Origin: Cristatella mucedo
Lineage: Eukaryota > Bryozoa > Phylactolaemata > Cristatellidae
Length of the DNA stretch: 64,000 bases
Assembly (NCBI GenBank): GCA_009760855.2
Contig: WPIO01000057.1
Span: 2,287,001 to 2,351,000, forward strand
Direction: 5' to 3'
The notes under the pieces were generated by a model. The model made no database searches and was not told where the DNA came from. It saw only the letters and a list, made by a program, of their open reading frames with translations. Positions within the stretch are counted from its first letter, which is position 1; each line of letters starts with the position of its first letter. Of this stretch, positions 45,666 through 56,889 are shown in pieces. The position numbers were made by a program, and so were the translations under genes.

Positions 45666-47180
45666 TAATAATAATAATGATGAACTTGATAAAGCACGCT
45701 CAGAGAACTCAATCTCTCTCTATGTGCTTTACATTTGCTGCAAAGGGAGATGCAATTGAATGGTGAGTAATATCATACTTCATAAACGAACAAAATGAAC
45801 AACATGGTTAGGAGGTGAAATGCACAGGGTCAGCATGCAAATGTGGTTGGTGGCAGCATGCACAGTGTCAGCATGCATAAGCACATAAAGGACGAATCAC
45901 AAGGGCCCACTAAATGCTGTCCTAAATAGGTGTGTTTTTAAGTTCCTTTTAAATGCGGTCAGGTCTGGGGATGTTCTGACGCAGGTCAGGAGGAAGTTCC
46001 AGGCTTTGGGAGCATACGAACGAAATGCACGGTCTCCAAAGGATTTGAGGTTTCTACGAGGTATTTGTAGACTGCTGGATTCCTAAAAGCAGGTGGTGCA
46101 ATGCTTGGCCTGATGGGGGGAGTAGATCTGAGAGATAGGCTGGAGCTAAAGAATGATGTGAGCTGAAAGTGAGCGACAAAACCTTGAATTCGATCCATTG
46201 CTTGACTGGTAGCCAGTGCAGGTCGGCGAGAAGTGGTGTAATGTGGCAACTGCGAAGCTCACGACAGACAAGCCTAGCTGCAGAGTTTTGCACCAGCTGC
46301 AATCGCCTGATCGCACATGCCGATAGGCCAGCGAGCAGTGAGTTGCAGAAGTCTAGACTGGATGTCACGAATGCATGGACCAACTTGGACGCGGTATCCT
46401 TATCTAAACAAGCCCGAATTTTCGCAACGTTATGAAGCTGAAAATAGGCAGATTTGACTTTGGAGCAGATATGGTCATCTAACAAGAGGTCGCTTTGGAA
46501 CATGACAACATAGATTTCGAGCTGATTCAACTGGAGATATGCTGGCAGAGCCGATTTTGAGCGTCAGCCTTTCCAATTTCTTAATCATACTGGGTTTGCC
46601 CATAACCAGTAAGTTAGTTTTATCATCGTTTCATTTTAGAAAATTTGCTGCCATCCATGTGCAGACGTCATCAATGCATGCAGCAAGTGAGTTGAGAGAA
46701 TTTGAGGTGCTCGAAGGCTGGGAGGCATCAAAGCAAAGGTACAACTGAGTGTCATCTGCATAGAAGTAAAAGCCTAGATTGTGCCTGGCAATCACATCAG
46801 CAAGAGGGAGAGTATAAACCGTGAAAAGAACCGGACCTAGCACCGAGCCCTGAGGTACCCATATTTCAGAGGTACCCCAGATGATCTTCATCCATTCACG
46901 TCAATACTCTGGAGTCTCCCACTGAGATAGGACCTGAACCACTGCAGAGCAGTGCCAGTGATGCCTAGCCGAGATGAGAGGCGCTCTAGAAGAACTTTGT
47001 GATCGATGGTATCAAATGCTGCCGAAAGATCGAGCAAAACAAGCAGAGACACTCTACCCATGTCTGCATTCCTAAGTAAGTCGTTTTATACCCTAAGCAA
47101 TGCTGACTCTGTGGAGTAATTAGCTGTAAAGCCAGACTGGAATTTACTAGCAAGGTGTGAGGTTTCGATATATGAGTTCA
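45666..47180 (-). mobile_element. LINE-A copy, antisense, 5'-truncated
   Basis: ATT tail at 45666-45680, 3' UTR, C-terminal domain and reverse transcriptase back to the SFIETSHL-like codons near 47180. Few frameshifts, so it is fairly young. It lies in the largest visible intron of the exchanger gene, on the same strand as that gene. Confidence 0.9.
46054..46891 (-). pseudogene. LINE-A reverse transcriptase and C-terminal pieces
   Basis: One piece (46054-46530) reads SAYFQLHNVAKIRACLDKDT to LLADLHWLPVKQWIEFKVLS. The other (46631-46891) holds [20 protein letters not shown] and [15 protein letters not shown] frameshift between them and another before GVPQG break the frame. Confidence 0.85.
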
Positions 47181-47182
47181 AT

Positions 47183-47275
47183 GCTTCCTTTAAAGCGAAT
47201 GTAAAGTGCCTAGAAAGAGATTAGGTTCTCTGAAGGTGCTATACAAATGTATTATCATCATAATCATTATTATCT
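47183..47275 (+). mobile_element. LINE-A 3' terminal fragment
   Basis: GCGAATGTAAAGTGCCTAGA, then the loop and a mixed ATT/ATC tail. It follows directly on the 5' end of the antisense copy. Confidence 0.75.
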
Positions 47276-48163
47276 AGAGGCAGCAGATGGCAGATGACTA
47301 AGTTAGACTTAATGGTCACAGCCGTGCACTAAATTGCTATGGCATATATATATCTGCATTAGGTCTGCTCATAAACCAGGGTTCGGCTTCATTCTAGGAT
47401 AAATAGGCAAATTGCCCAGGTTATTCTTGGTTGGTAGCTTATTGATCACGTCGCCTTTAGCTCATTACTGGTTTACCTTTGCCATGTGCCTATTTGATGG
47501 GCATGTATGATTTCACCATAGCAAACATCTGAAAAAAATCGTCACTTCACGGGTGTGACAAAACTTACGATCGCCAATGTAGCAGCAGAGAGGAGAATGT
47601 AAGCTGTCTCCAGTTTGCCCACATAAGGGGGATAAAGGCTTGCCGGTTGCAGTTAACCGAACATAAGGACTGTATTACCAAGTGGAAGCACATTAGCTAA
47701 GCTCGGTAAAAAAAAACTTGGTGCAGGGCGATTCAGCAAGTAGCAAATAAATTGTTTAAAGCCTTAGATTAAGGAGTATCTAGATGCAGGGGTATGGAGT
47801 GCCGTGAGCTCAATTGGTAAGGCACACTAGCCTGGTCAAGTCACAGAGATGGCTGGATCATTATCTACTATGGGTGAGATCCTACAGGTCCTATGACAGA
47901 CAGCTTTCAACAGCTCTGCTACTTTTATTAAAAGAGCATGTCTTTAATTTAATTAAGGAGCAAGTGTCTGTAGGTAGGTGTGGCAGTCCCCTGGTACTGG
48001 CTCTGCTACTGCATGCTCGACCACATTAGGGAGCTGTCAGGTTAGGGACACAAACCAGCTAGAAAGTGCAGTACTGGGGGTGGTGGTGACACAGTGCAAG
48101 AATAGCAGCAAAACAAATCACAAAACAGTGTTTGTGGCAGGCAGGGAGCCATGTGCTGACTGC
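47276..48163. other. Intron sequence with one tRNA-like piece
   Basis: See 47793-47876. The rest is unrecognised. Confidence 0.5.
47793..47876 (+). mobile_element. tRNA-like SINE head
   Basis: CGTGAGCTCAATTGGTAAGG is a good A-box region and ATGGGTGAGATCCTA a weak B box. Pairing is incomplete. Confidence 0.45.
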
Positions 48164-48294
48164 TCTGGTTTGGTCCAGCGGTTAAGGTGCTCGCCCCGAC
48201 CAAGGTCTGACTGAGGTCGTGGACTCAAGCCCCGACACATATGTGAAGCGCCTGAATAGAGATTAAGTTCGCTTGGGGCGCTATATAAATGAAT

Positions 48295-48298
<4 letters not shown>
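48164..48298 (+). mobile_element. SINE-1 copy (tRNA-derived)
   Basis: Full copy with A box, B box (GTCGTGGACTCAAGCCCC) and tail. Its AAATGAATTATA end runs straight into a (CA)n microsatellite. Confidence 0.9.
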
Positions 48299-48391
<93 letters not shown>

Positions 48392-48417
48392 CACGCACGC
48401 ACACACACACACACATA
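48295..48417. repeat. (CA)n microsatellite
   Basis: About 60 CA units starting exactly at the end of a SINE-1 copy, with an ACACGCACGC interruption and ending in ATATAT. Confidence 0.97.
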
Positions 48418-48434
48418 TATAGCAGCAGATATAT

Positions 48435-48978
48435 ATCCCCGAGGTTTGACAATGCCTCTCCTTTGCTAAAAGAGCTACGATGGCTGCCAATTGATCAATG
48501 TATACAGAGCAAAGTTCTAACGCTGACCCACAAGGCCCGCCGCGGCTTGGCGCCTGCATACCTAGCTGAACTGCTGCACCAGCTTCAGCCACCTCAAGCC
48601 ATCAGGTCCTGTATGGACGAAAAATTAGCTGTTTCATTCATCTGCTTAAAGACCGTTGATGACCGAAGCTCTGCATGTCCTAGACTCAAGGAACTTGCTT
48701 CCACGATTCTTAAGCAAAGATAACTACTCTCCGGCTGCCGACTATGGCTCATCCTTTCCTGCGGTCCTGAGCTGCGACTTCCATGCTACTTACTACCTCA
48801 ACTGCTGACCTGACTCTGTTACGCTTGTCACTTTTTCTTTATTGCGTGAGATGAAGTCTGTTGGCTGCCGAATGCACACCGAAAACCGCTTAGGCTGTGA
48901 GTGCGCTATACAAAACTTTCCTGCGCGACACCCACATAGTCTTGCTGGCTTTGTGGAGTTACAGATAGAGATACATAG
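48435..48978 (+). mobile_element. LINE-B 3' fragment, sense
   Basis: The C-terminal domain is open from 48289 (RFDNASPLLKELRWLPIDQC, LAPAYLAELLHQLQPPQAIR). The 3' UTR and GTGGAGTTACAGATAGAGAT end follow. It lies about 30 bases from the exchanger exon at 49010, on the opposite strand. Confidence 0.87.
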
Positions 48979-49009
48979 CAGCAGTAATTGCACATGCTCC
49001 CACACCCAC

Positions 49010-49159
49010 CTTGATGGGTCTCTGCAGCATTGGCTTCAACCAGCGTAAGTACAGCAAGGCCACGATGGATCCAGCTGTGGAGAGCCACAGAACGAAGCTG
49101 AGGTAGTTGATGAGAGCAAATATATTCCCTGAAGTCAACATAATTAAGGAGAGCAGACC
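49010..49159 (-). CDS. LAT-type exchanger, exon with helices 9-10
   Basis: The acceptor is TGTTCTTCCAG and the donor is GTGGGT after ATCAAG. Both boundaries are phase 0, so the exon is 50 whole codons. It encodes GLLSLIMLTSGNIFALINYL, then SFVLWLSTAGSIVALLYLRW and a loop ending LQRPIK. A LINE-B 3' end (48435-48978) sits only about 30 bases past the donor. Confidence 0.94.
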
Positions 49160-49617
49160 CTGGAAGAACAAACAAGGGTTTAAGCCCTAACACAGTGACA
49201 GCAGTTGCAATCAGCAGGACAATTCTGCTCAACTGAGGAAAAAAGCAGCGGGAGCTGTAGGTAGCATGCATCAGGGAATCTAGCCTGATAATTGCATTGC
49301 TTAAAGCAATAGACATCGGATGTTCCAGATGGCTGCAGTGGCAGCTGCAACGTGAACAAAGGGCTCCTAACACACTTCCACCCAGTGAGTGCTGATAATG
49401 GCAGTAGCTCTGGGCATGAGAAGCAAGAGAAAATAGAAGAACAACCGTGGTTGGAAGGGAAGTTTAAATTAGCAAACAATAGGTAGAAGCATGGCAGCTA
49501 GCTGCCAGATTTGTGATTCGCTGCCTGTCACCAAATGTCGAAGCAGCAGTGATCAGACAGGGTACAGGAGGTATGCAGAAGCTGGTGCAACCCTTTTAAA
49601 CCACCCAGGAAAGGGGA
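49160..49617. other. Intron sequence, nothing recognised
   Basis: From the acceptor side of the helix 9-10 exon to the deleted LINE-A copy. Confidence 0.55.
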
Positions 49618-49912
49618 TAATAATAATAATAATATTGCACTTGATAAAGCGCCCTCAGAGAACTTAATCTCTTTCTAGGCGCTTTACATTTGCTGCAAAG
49701 TGATACGCAATAGAATAGTAAGTAAAATCATGCTTGAAAAACAAACAAAATGAATAACATGGTTAGGGGTTACATGCACTGGGTCAGCATGCAAATGTGG
49801 TTAGTGGCAGCATGAACAGTGTCAGCACGCATAAGCACATCGAGGACGAATCACAAGGACCCACTAAATGATGACTCTGTGGAGTGATTAGCTCGAAAGC
49901 CAGACTGGAATG
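49618..49912 (-). mobile_element. LINE-A copy with large internal deletion
   Basis: From the tail to the last codons it matches the copy at 3511 with a single visible substitution over about 250 bases. It then jumps at AAATG straight to the reverse transcriptase segment TGACTCTGTGGAGTGATTAG, skipping about 1.17 kb, and stops after about 45 bases. Confidence 0.9.
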
Positions 49913-50324
49913 GGTGTGACCTGCTAGACAGCTAGCGATTGCCTGGCTGACTGTCCTATCGATGTCAATAATGGCCTTCCACATTGGTAGAATATCAAAA
50001 GCTTGGTTAGCAGCAAGCATGCTTGCGATTTGCAAGCTGCAGTCTGCTTTGCCTTAAATAGAGGTCAGCAAATCAAAAGATCACATCTATGTAGCTGCAG
50101 AATGGCATATGACCTGAGTCTACGACTCGAGTCGCTTGAAGCCCGAGGACCTATCCACCGAGAAAAGGTGGCAACCAGAACCAGTGTGGATTGCCTTTGA
50201 GGAGGGGCAATACTATTCAACAATCTGCAAGCCGAGGCCAGACGTCTTTCGAGTGCTTCAGAATTCTTCGAATGAAAGCTAGCGATAATGCTTGGAACTG
50301 ACAGCATATTTTACTTGCTCGCAT
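49913..50324. other. Intron sequence, nothing recognised
   Basis: Between two LINE-A pieces. No other signal. Confidence 0.5.
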
Positions 50325-50650
50325 GTGTCAGAACATCCCCTGACTTCACCACATTTAAATAGAACTTAAAACACATCTATTTAGGACAGCATTTAGTGGG
50401 TCCCTGTGATTCTTCCTTCATGTGCTTATGCCTGCTGACACTTTGCATGCTGCCACTAACCACACTAGCATGCTGACCCTGTGCATGTCACCCCTAACCA
50501 TGTTATTCATGTTGTTTATCAAGCATGATATTACTTAACATTCAATCGTGTTTCCCTTTGCAGCAAATGTAAATCACCTAGAAAGAGATTAAGTTCTTTG
50601 AGGGTGCTTTGTCTAGTGCATTATTATTATTACTATTATTATTATTAGTA
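50325..50650 (+). mobile_element. LINE-A 3' fragment, sense
   Basis: Starts at TGTCAGAACATCCCCTGACT, then the last codons, full 3' UTR and an ATT tail at about 50620-50650. Confidence 0.87.
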
Positions 50651-50696
50651 TGTGGGCAAAATGGTTACCTGAATGTCAGTAGGATACTTAACGATC

Positions 50697-50855
50697 ATGA
50701 GCTCCGAACAAAAGGAGGCAGCTGGACAGCAGGGCAGTGATCAGCAATGGCCCGAGAGAGGCCCGAGTCAGAGAAATTTGACTGCAGCGGTGAGCCTGCT
50801 TACTCTTGGACTGGCCACATGGTCACTATGTCATTGTGGAAAAGGTAAATATTAG
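50697..50855 (+). CDS. Small open frame with one predicted membrane segment
   Basis: A 52-codon ATG frame opening MSSEQKEAAGQQGSDQQWPE, then a likely membrane helix (LTAAVSLLTLGLATWSL) and CHCGKGKY. Hydrophilic head plus helix is the layout of small single-pass membrane proteins. It lies antisense within an exchanger intron, and a GTAAAT follows GGAAAAG, so it might also be a first exon. No family recognised. Confidence 0.22.
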   Translation: MSSEQKEAAGQQGSDQQWPERGPSQRNLTAAVSLLTLGLATWSLCHCGKGKY

Positions 50856-51409
50856 CTGATTCAGCAGCACTATTTATATAGAGGCAGATGAGCCATATCT
50901 GCTATCACTCCCATTGCAGTATGGATAATGAAGAGCCTACTGCAGGACTTCGGAGCCCACAATATGGTCGAAAAGTGCAACCTTACAAAAAATCTAAATC
51001 AACTTAGCTTAAGAAAACTGCTAAGCTCCAGTGGCAGCTGACAGCACACGGGGGGGGGGGCTTACTCTTAAGGATTGCAGCACAGGATGCGGTTCAACTT
51101 AGCTGCGGTTATCGGTTGGGCAGAGTTGTTCGGAAAGAGGGGACATGTGGAGGCACTAAGAAATGAGATACAAAATGCTCTAACTAAATTTTCAAAAAGT
51201 ATTTGAGGTTACCGATGATCTCTTGACACCAAGCGCCAGAGGCAACACCCAAGCTAATCAGCATCAGGGAAAGAATTGAGTCAGCTAGCTGTCAGTACTA
51301 ACTCAGACAAATGGAGGCATGAGGTAGCCCAGAGGGTCACCAGAGCTGTAGAGTATGCAAGTCACCACCGGTAAGCAGAGGCATCGGTAAGCAGCAGCAC
51401 CTCCATTCG
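50856..51409. other. Intron sequence, nothing recognised
   Basis: Contains a G run at about 51051-51060. No element identified. Confidence 0.5.
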
Positions 51410-51632
51410 TTCTTTGTATGCCTATGCATGCTGACACTGTCCAAGCTGCCACTAACCGTACTTGCATGCTGATCTTGCACATACCACTTATAACCATGTT
51501 ACACTTGTTGACATTGAGCATGAATTAACTATTAAATCATGCTTCCATTACAGCACATGTAAAATGCATAGAAAAAGGTTAGGTTCTATGACGGCGCTAG
51601 AAAAAAGTATATTGTTAGTACTATTATTATTC
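51410..51632 (+). mobile_element. LINE-A 3' UTR fragment, old
   Basis: CATGCTGACACTGTCC, CTGCCACTAACCGTACTTGC and a decayed stem-loop with TACTATTATTATT tail. Confidence 0.75.
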
Positions 51633-51705
51633 AGCTTGGTACACAAGTGGCAAGACCAGCAGTTGTGGCCAGTGTGGCAGGATGGTCCAGGCTGCATCAG
51701 GGAGG

Positions 51706-51734
51706 TAACACACACACACACACACGCACGCACG

Positions 51735-51771
<37 letters not shown>

Positions 51772-51880
51772 AAACATACAAGCATGCACACACACATACA
51801 CACACATACGTAAACATACAAGCATGCACACACACACTCACTTATGCATGCTCATGCATGTAAGCATGCACATAGGCACA
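51706..51880. repeat. CA microsatellite with higher-order repeat
   Basis: CA units with CACG variants, then a larger unit containing GTAAACATACAAGCATGCAC repeated twice (about 51769 and 51811) and further CATGCA words. Lies about 100 bases past the donor of the exon at 51981. Confidence 0.9.
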
Positions 51881-51980
51881 GACGAGCATGTACGCCAGCT
51901 ATAAGTTAGAGGGGCGTCTTGGACGCACGACTGAGCCACTGCAACCAGACAGGCAAATCCTGCAGCCAAGACGAACATAC

Positions 51981-52077
51981 TGTGAATATTATTGCAGGGG
52001 TCGGTGTCAGCCGTTGTGGATGTATCATTGAAAGAATCTCGGGCATCTGGCCATCGCGAGCACCGACAAAAAACAGG
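51981..52077 (-). CDS. LAT-type exchanger, exon with cytoplasmic loop 8-9
   Basis: The acceptor is CTCTGTTGCAG and the donor is GTATGT after TTCACA (phase 0). It completes the split Arg codon and encodes [20 protein letters not shown], then [12 protein letters not shown]. The (R)LFF-x-GAR-x-G-x-x-P signature is highly conserved in SLC7 light chains. Confidence 0.94.
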
Positions 52078-53297
52078 CTGCAACAGAGGAGTGTGATGCT
52101 GTCTGCTAGAGCTTGTGAGCCTGCTGAAATGCAGAGAGAAGCATGAACTAAACCAAACGCCTTGGAGTCCTCCAAAAATGTCCATGACTCAGACTCTGGA
52201 CTGAAGGCAGTGGCTACGCTTACAGACCAAACATGACTAATAATTACAAGAATCAAGAAGATAACGGCAGCTCCATCTGCAGTAGCAGTATTAGATTCTG
52301 CCCTGAGCACATAATGTCCCGAGCCTCAGGCACATATGGGGATGGTCCTCAAACCAGAGTCGGCTTGTTTGGCTTCTTTAGGTGCTCATTATATATCTCT
52401 TTAGCTAAAGCAGGACCAGCGATGCTATGGCTTGGCTCTTGAAAAGTGCCACAGAGTACCCTTTTCCTGCTGGCCACAGAAGCAACCGAAAGCTTCACAG
52501 CTTTCCCAAGCTTGAGCAATGCTGATATATTTGATGCTAATAATGATTATAATGATCACAACAACATTCGTATGGTAGTACAATGGAATTACATTTTTCT
52601 AAGCATTATTCACACGCTAGAAGGAAATAATCTCAACTACTAAGTAAGTGACGACCTGCATAACTTCAGCACATATAGGCATATACAGGACACTTCAAAC
52701 AGACAGAGCAAAGGTTTGAATGCTGTGAAGAACAGTTCAACTGTAGCCTCTCTTTAATGACATCTAGTCAGAGAATGTTGTGACATCAGTCGAAAAAGAG
52801 TTCTAGGCTTAGGGATCATACACGCTGATGGCAGACTCCAGAGGATTTGAGCTAGTTTAGTTTATTGTACATAATTGCCCGCTGAAAGAATCAAACCCAT
52901 GACTCAAGCCACTGTGCAGGCACCACGGGCAAGCACCTAGGGGTGAGGCCAATATTGATGAGATAAATACTCGATGAGAATAGCAACTTGAACATTTGAA
53001 CTTAAGTCTACCTGCTTTAGTCTGAACCCTACAAAGCCACCATGATTAAACTGGCATTTCGATGGAGACTATTTCTATTGCATACTCAAAGACTGAGTTT
53101 GGGTTTCCAGCACGCACAGCAGGCAATAGACACAATGTCACGGAACAACGGAAAGTGTGAAGCACGGTTGATGTCAGGGGGAAATATAAGAAATCCAGCA
53201 GCATTCAAGTAGCTCTGAAGGATAACTGGAAGACACAGACCCCAAAGAGAGGCACGACAGAAGATATCATTGTTGAGCAAAATGCAGTGGTGGTGGT
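52078..53297. other. Intron sequence with one tRNA-like piece
   Basis: See 52860-52940. The open frame that continues past the exon at 51981-52077 has no acceptor or conserved residues and is intron. Confidence 0.5.
52860..52940 (-). mobile_element. tRNA-like SINE head or tRNA pseudogene
   Basis: The minus strand has CATGGGTTTGATTCTTTC (B-box-like) preceded by GTGCTTGCCCGTGGTGCC. Single copy. Confidence 0.35.
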
Positions 53298-54030
53298 AAT
53301 AATAATAATAGTAATAACAACACTACGTATTATTTTTAGAGCACCCTAAGAGAGCTTGACCTCCCTAGAAAGCACTTTGCATCTCGTTGCAAGACAATCA
53401 GCACCGATGGTCAGTTACATGCATGGTATCAAGCATGCAAAAGCAAATAATCACCCGTGGATAGGCAAGCATGCTGAAGTGAACACGAATAACTCATGGC
53501 CACCAGTAATATGAAATGAATCAAGCAAAAGCAAGCTAGCAACGCACAGCAGAACCAAATTCAAGACCAGCTCGTTGGTGCTACAGAAGAAGAGATCAAA
53601 AGTGATACATTTCGAGCTGAAACTTCGAGAAAAAAGTGCAAGGTCACTGACTGTAGTGACAGTGCCCGGTAGAGAGTTCGAGACTGCTGATGCTTAACAG
53701 CTGGCTCGATCACCAACAGATTTTAATTTAGTGCAAGGGAAGGTAAGATGACTAGATGCTAGGGAGCTGGTGGTGAGAGAACACACTGGAGGAACAACAA
53801 GGAAGTCAGATGAGCACGATTGTGAAGGTGTGTAAAGTAACTTGCAAGCCATTCTGAGGATTTGGACGTCGATTCTATGACTGTAAGGAAAGGGTAAGGC
53901 GAAAAGAAGAGGGAGGATGCAGCAGCTGTAACCATGCCGCCCGACGAGCTGCCGAGTTTTATAAGAGCTGCAGCCAATAACGGCATAGATCGGCAGTCCT
54001 GAATAAAGGGATTTGCAAAATCCAGCTAGT
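53298..54030 (-). mobile_element. Diverged LINE copy related to LINE-A, antisense
   Basis: ATT-like tail, then GAGCACCCTAAGAGAGCTTG and a strongly altered 3' region and C-terminal domain, ending near CAAAATCCAGCTAGTCAAGC. Age is similar to the copy at 40440. Confidence 0.6.
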
Positions 54031-54179
54031 CAAGCACGTAAAAGAAGAAAAATAAGCATACAAGAAAGGGAAAGCATATTAAATGTACTGAAAGGAAGCA
54101 ATAGCATGCAAAACAAAAGAAAACTGATTAGAGATAAAATAGCTTCCTGTAGAAACCTACATGTTTACACCTAATCCCT

Positions 54180-54420
54180 CCAGAGTCAGCATTGCTTCGG
54201 GTGTAGGGTGTATAACGGTTGTGTCATGAATGCAGACTTGAGTAAAGTCTCTCTGCTTGTTCTGCTCGACTTTTCAGCAGCATTTGATACTAATGATCAC
54301 ACGGTTCTTCTAGAGCATCTCGAATCTCGCATGGGCATCTCTGGCCATGCATTGCAATGGTTCAAATTCTCTCTCATTGGTAGACTCCAGAGTATTTATG
54401 ATAACAGACAAAGATCATGT
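54180..54420 (+). mobile_element. LINE-A reverse transcriptase fragment, sense
   Basis: Codons for [20 protein letters not shown] and LESRMGISGHALQWFKF are readable on the plus strand. Both ends are truncated; the right end meets a LINE-B tail. Confidence 0.82.
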
Positions 54421-55660
54421 AATGTAATGTATCTCCGTCAGTGACTCCACAAAGTCATAAAGACCATGTGGGTGTTACGCAGGAGAGTTTTGTATAGCAC
54501 ACTCACAGCCTAAGCGGCTTTCGGTACCCATTCGGTAGCCAACAGACTTCGTCTCACCCAACAAAGAGAAAGTGGCAAGCATAGCAGTCAGGAGAGCAGT
54601 TGAGGTAGTGAGTAGCATAGAAGTAGCAGTTCAGGACCGCTGAAAAAGATGTGCCATAGTCGGCAGTTGGAGAGTAGATGTCGTTGCGTAAGAATTGTGG
54701 AAGCGAGTTCCACAGTCTAGGACCTGCAGAGCTAAAGCTTCTGTCCAACTGTCTTTAAGCGGAGGTATGGGACAGCTAATTTATTGTCCACACAGGACCT
54801 GAGGGCGCGAACAGGCTGAAACTGATGCAGCAGTTCAGCTAGGTACGAAGGAGCCAAGCCGTGGCGGGCCTTGTGGGTCAGCGTAAGAACTTTGCTCTGT
54901 ATCCTTTGCTCAACCGGCAACCATCCTAGCTCTTTCAGCAAAGGTGACACATGCTCAAACCGCTGGGATTTGAAGACCAGCCTTGCAGCCATATTCATAG
55001 TCCGCTGTAGTGGCATAATAGCTTTCTTTGGTAGCCCAGCCAAAAGGGAATTACAATAATCAAGCCGAGACAGAACTAAAGAGCTAGTTAAATTTTTTAC
55101 AAGCCACTGTGGGAGACAGCTTCTAATCTTGGATAGGGATCAGATGTGATGGCTAGCTGTAGAGGCAGTCTTCTGAATGAAGCTTTTGAAAATGAGGCAG
55201 CTGTCGAACACGACACCTAGATTTCGAGCACGTTGTGAAGGTCGCACAATAGCATCACCTATTAGAACAGCAAAGCCTTTTAATCCAGCCACATGCTTAC
55301 GGTGTCCTATGAGAAGCAGTTCGGTTTTATCGTCATTTAATTTCAGGAAGTTTTCCGACATCCAGGATCGAATATCGGCAAGGCAAGCATTCAGTTTCTC
55401 AGTTGCTGCAGCAGATTCCGACGGTTCAAATGACAAATACAACTGAGTATCGTCAGCATAGAAGTGATATCCTATTCCATGGGCCTTAATCACTTTTCCC
55501 AGAGGTTGCGTATAAATGGAGAACAGCAAGGGACCAAGTACAGACCCTTGAGGGACTCCACAGGTGACCCTTTTCATGTCTGAGACCTGACCCCCACACG
55601 ACACAGATTGAACACGATCAGACAAGCATGATTTAAACCATCCCAGGAACCACTTACCTC
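54421..55660 (-). mobile_element. LINE-B copy, antisense, 5'-truncated
   Basis: ATGTAATGTATCTCC tail on the plus strand, then 3' UTR, C-terminal domain and reverse transcriptase back to the SDRVQS segment. Best preserved LINE-B copy; on the same strand as the exchanger gene. Confidence 0.9.
55140..55625 (-). pseudogene. LINE-B reverse transcriptase, central piece
   Basis: A 161-codon open stretch holds [34 protein letters not shown] (catalytic Asp pair kept), [15 protein letters not shown] and [11 protein letters not shown] stop in the following segment separates it from the C-terminal frame at 54732-55043. Confidence 0.87.
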
Positions 55661-55689
55661 AGATCAATGTGGTCGGCCCCTTCTTTGCA

Positions 55690-56655
55690 CAGTTACTCCC
55701 CCTTTTGCCGATGTAATTGCCAAGCACAATCTAGGCTTTCACTTCTTTGCAGATAAAACTCAGTTGTACTTTTGCTTTGATCCCCCAGCCCTCGAGTATG
55801 TCAAACTCTCTACACACCATTGCTTCATGTATTAATGGCATACACACATGGATGGCAGCAATCTTTCTTAAATTAAATGACGACAAAACCAACTTACTAG
55901 TTATGGGCAAACCAAGCTTGATTTAGAAATGGGAAAGTCTAAGGCTCAAAATCGGCTCAATCAGCACATCTCCTGTTGAATCTGCATGTAATCTAGGCAT
56001 TCTGTCCCAGAGTGACGTTTCATTAGATCAAATCAGCCCAAGAGTTAAGTCTGCCTACTTTCAGCTACAAACCATTGCCGAACTTTGGACTAGCTTAGAC
56101 AGGAATACTACATCCAAATTGGTCCGCACATTTGTGAGATCAATTGCCTCATCATATCACTTCTCACCAACCTGCACTTGCTCCCAATCAAGCAGAGAGT
56201 CTAATTTAAGGTTCTGTCACATACTTTTCGGTCTTTTTATTCTATGGCTCCAGCCTACCTATCAGAGCTACTCCCCCGCCAGGCGAAGAATCATACAACG
56301 GCTGTTTGGACTCGTATTATTTAGCCATACTTCTTTACAAAACTAAAAACTGTTGGAGAACATGCCTTTAGTTCCTATGCTCCAAAAGCCTGGAGCTCAC
56401 AACCAACGCAAGTCATAACGTCCCCTGACACGACGAAATTTAAAAAGAAGCTTAAAAACATCTTATTACATCATTTGGTGGGTCTCTATGATTCATTCTT
56501 GGTGTGCATGTACCTGCTTAAACTGTGCCGGCTGCTTGCAGATATTATCACTAATCATTTTAATATTTTTTTACACAACATCTATAAAGTGCCAAGAATA
56601 AGACTGAGTTCTCAGAGGGCACTACACAAATGTACTATTATTATTATTGTTATTA
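55690..56655 (+). mobile_element. LINE-A copy, sense, degraded
   Basis: It begins near the [18 protein letters not shown] codons (here with the second Asp changed to Lys), then [15 protein letters not shown], a gapped C-terminal domain, 3' UTR and ATT tail at 56634-56655. Confidence 0.85.
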
Positions 56656-56889
56656 TACCCAAGGGATGCCATAGGCAAATGGTTTCGATTCGCGATCAAG
56701 CCTAAATTGCAAATTCAGGATGGCATCTTCAAAGCATGGGCAGTTTACGACTGTTGCAACAGCTATGCCAAAGCATTTGGTAGGTTACCATGCCACGTTC
56801 AAATTTTCACCTGTGCACCCAGGCGTCTCGCATGCAACATACAGCCTCGCAGTAGCTTGCAACCACAAGACCAACAGGTCTTCAACATA

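Noticed and set aside
51906-52310. Larger exchanger exon reading through upstream of the RLFF motif
   Set aside because: The frame runs past a good acceptor (TTGCAG) and the extra residues do not match the family. Phase fits only with the exon at 51981-52077.
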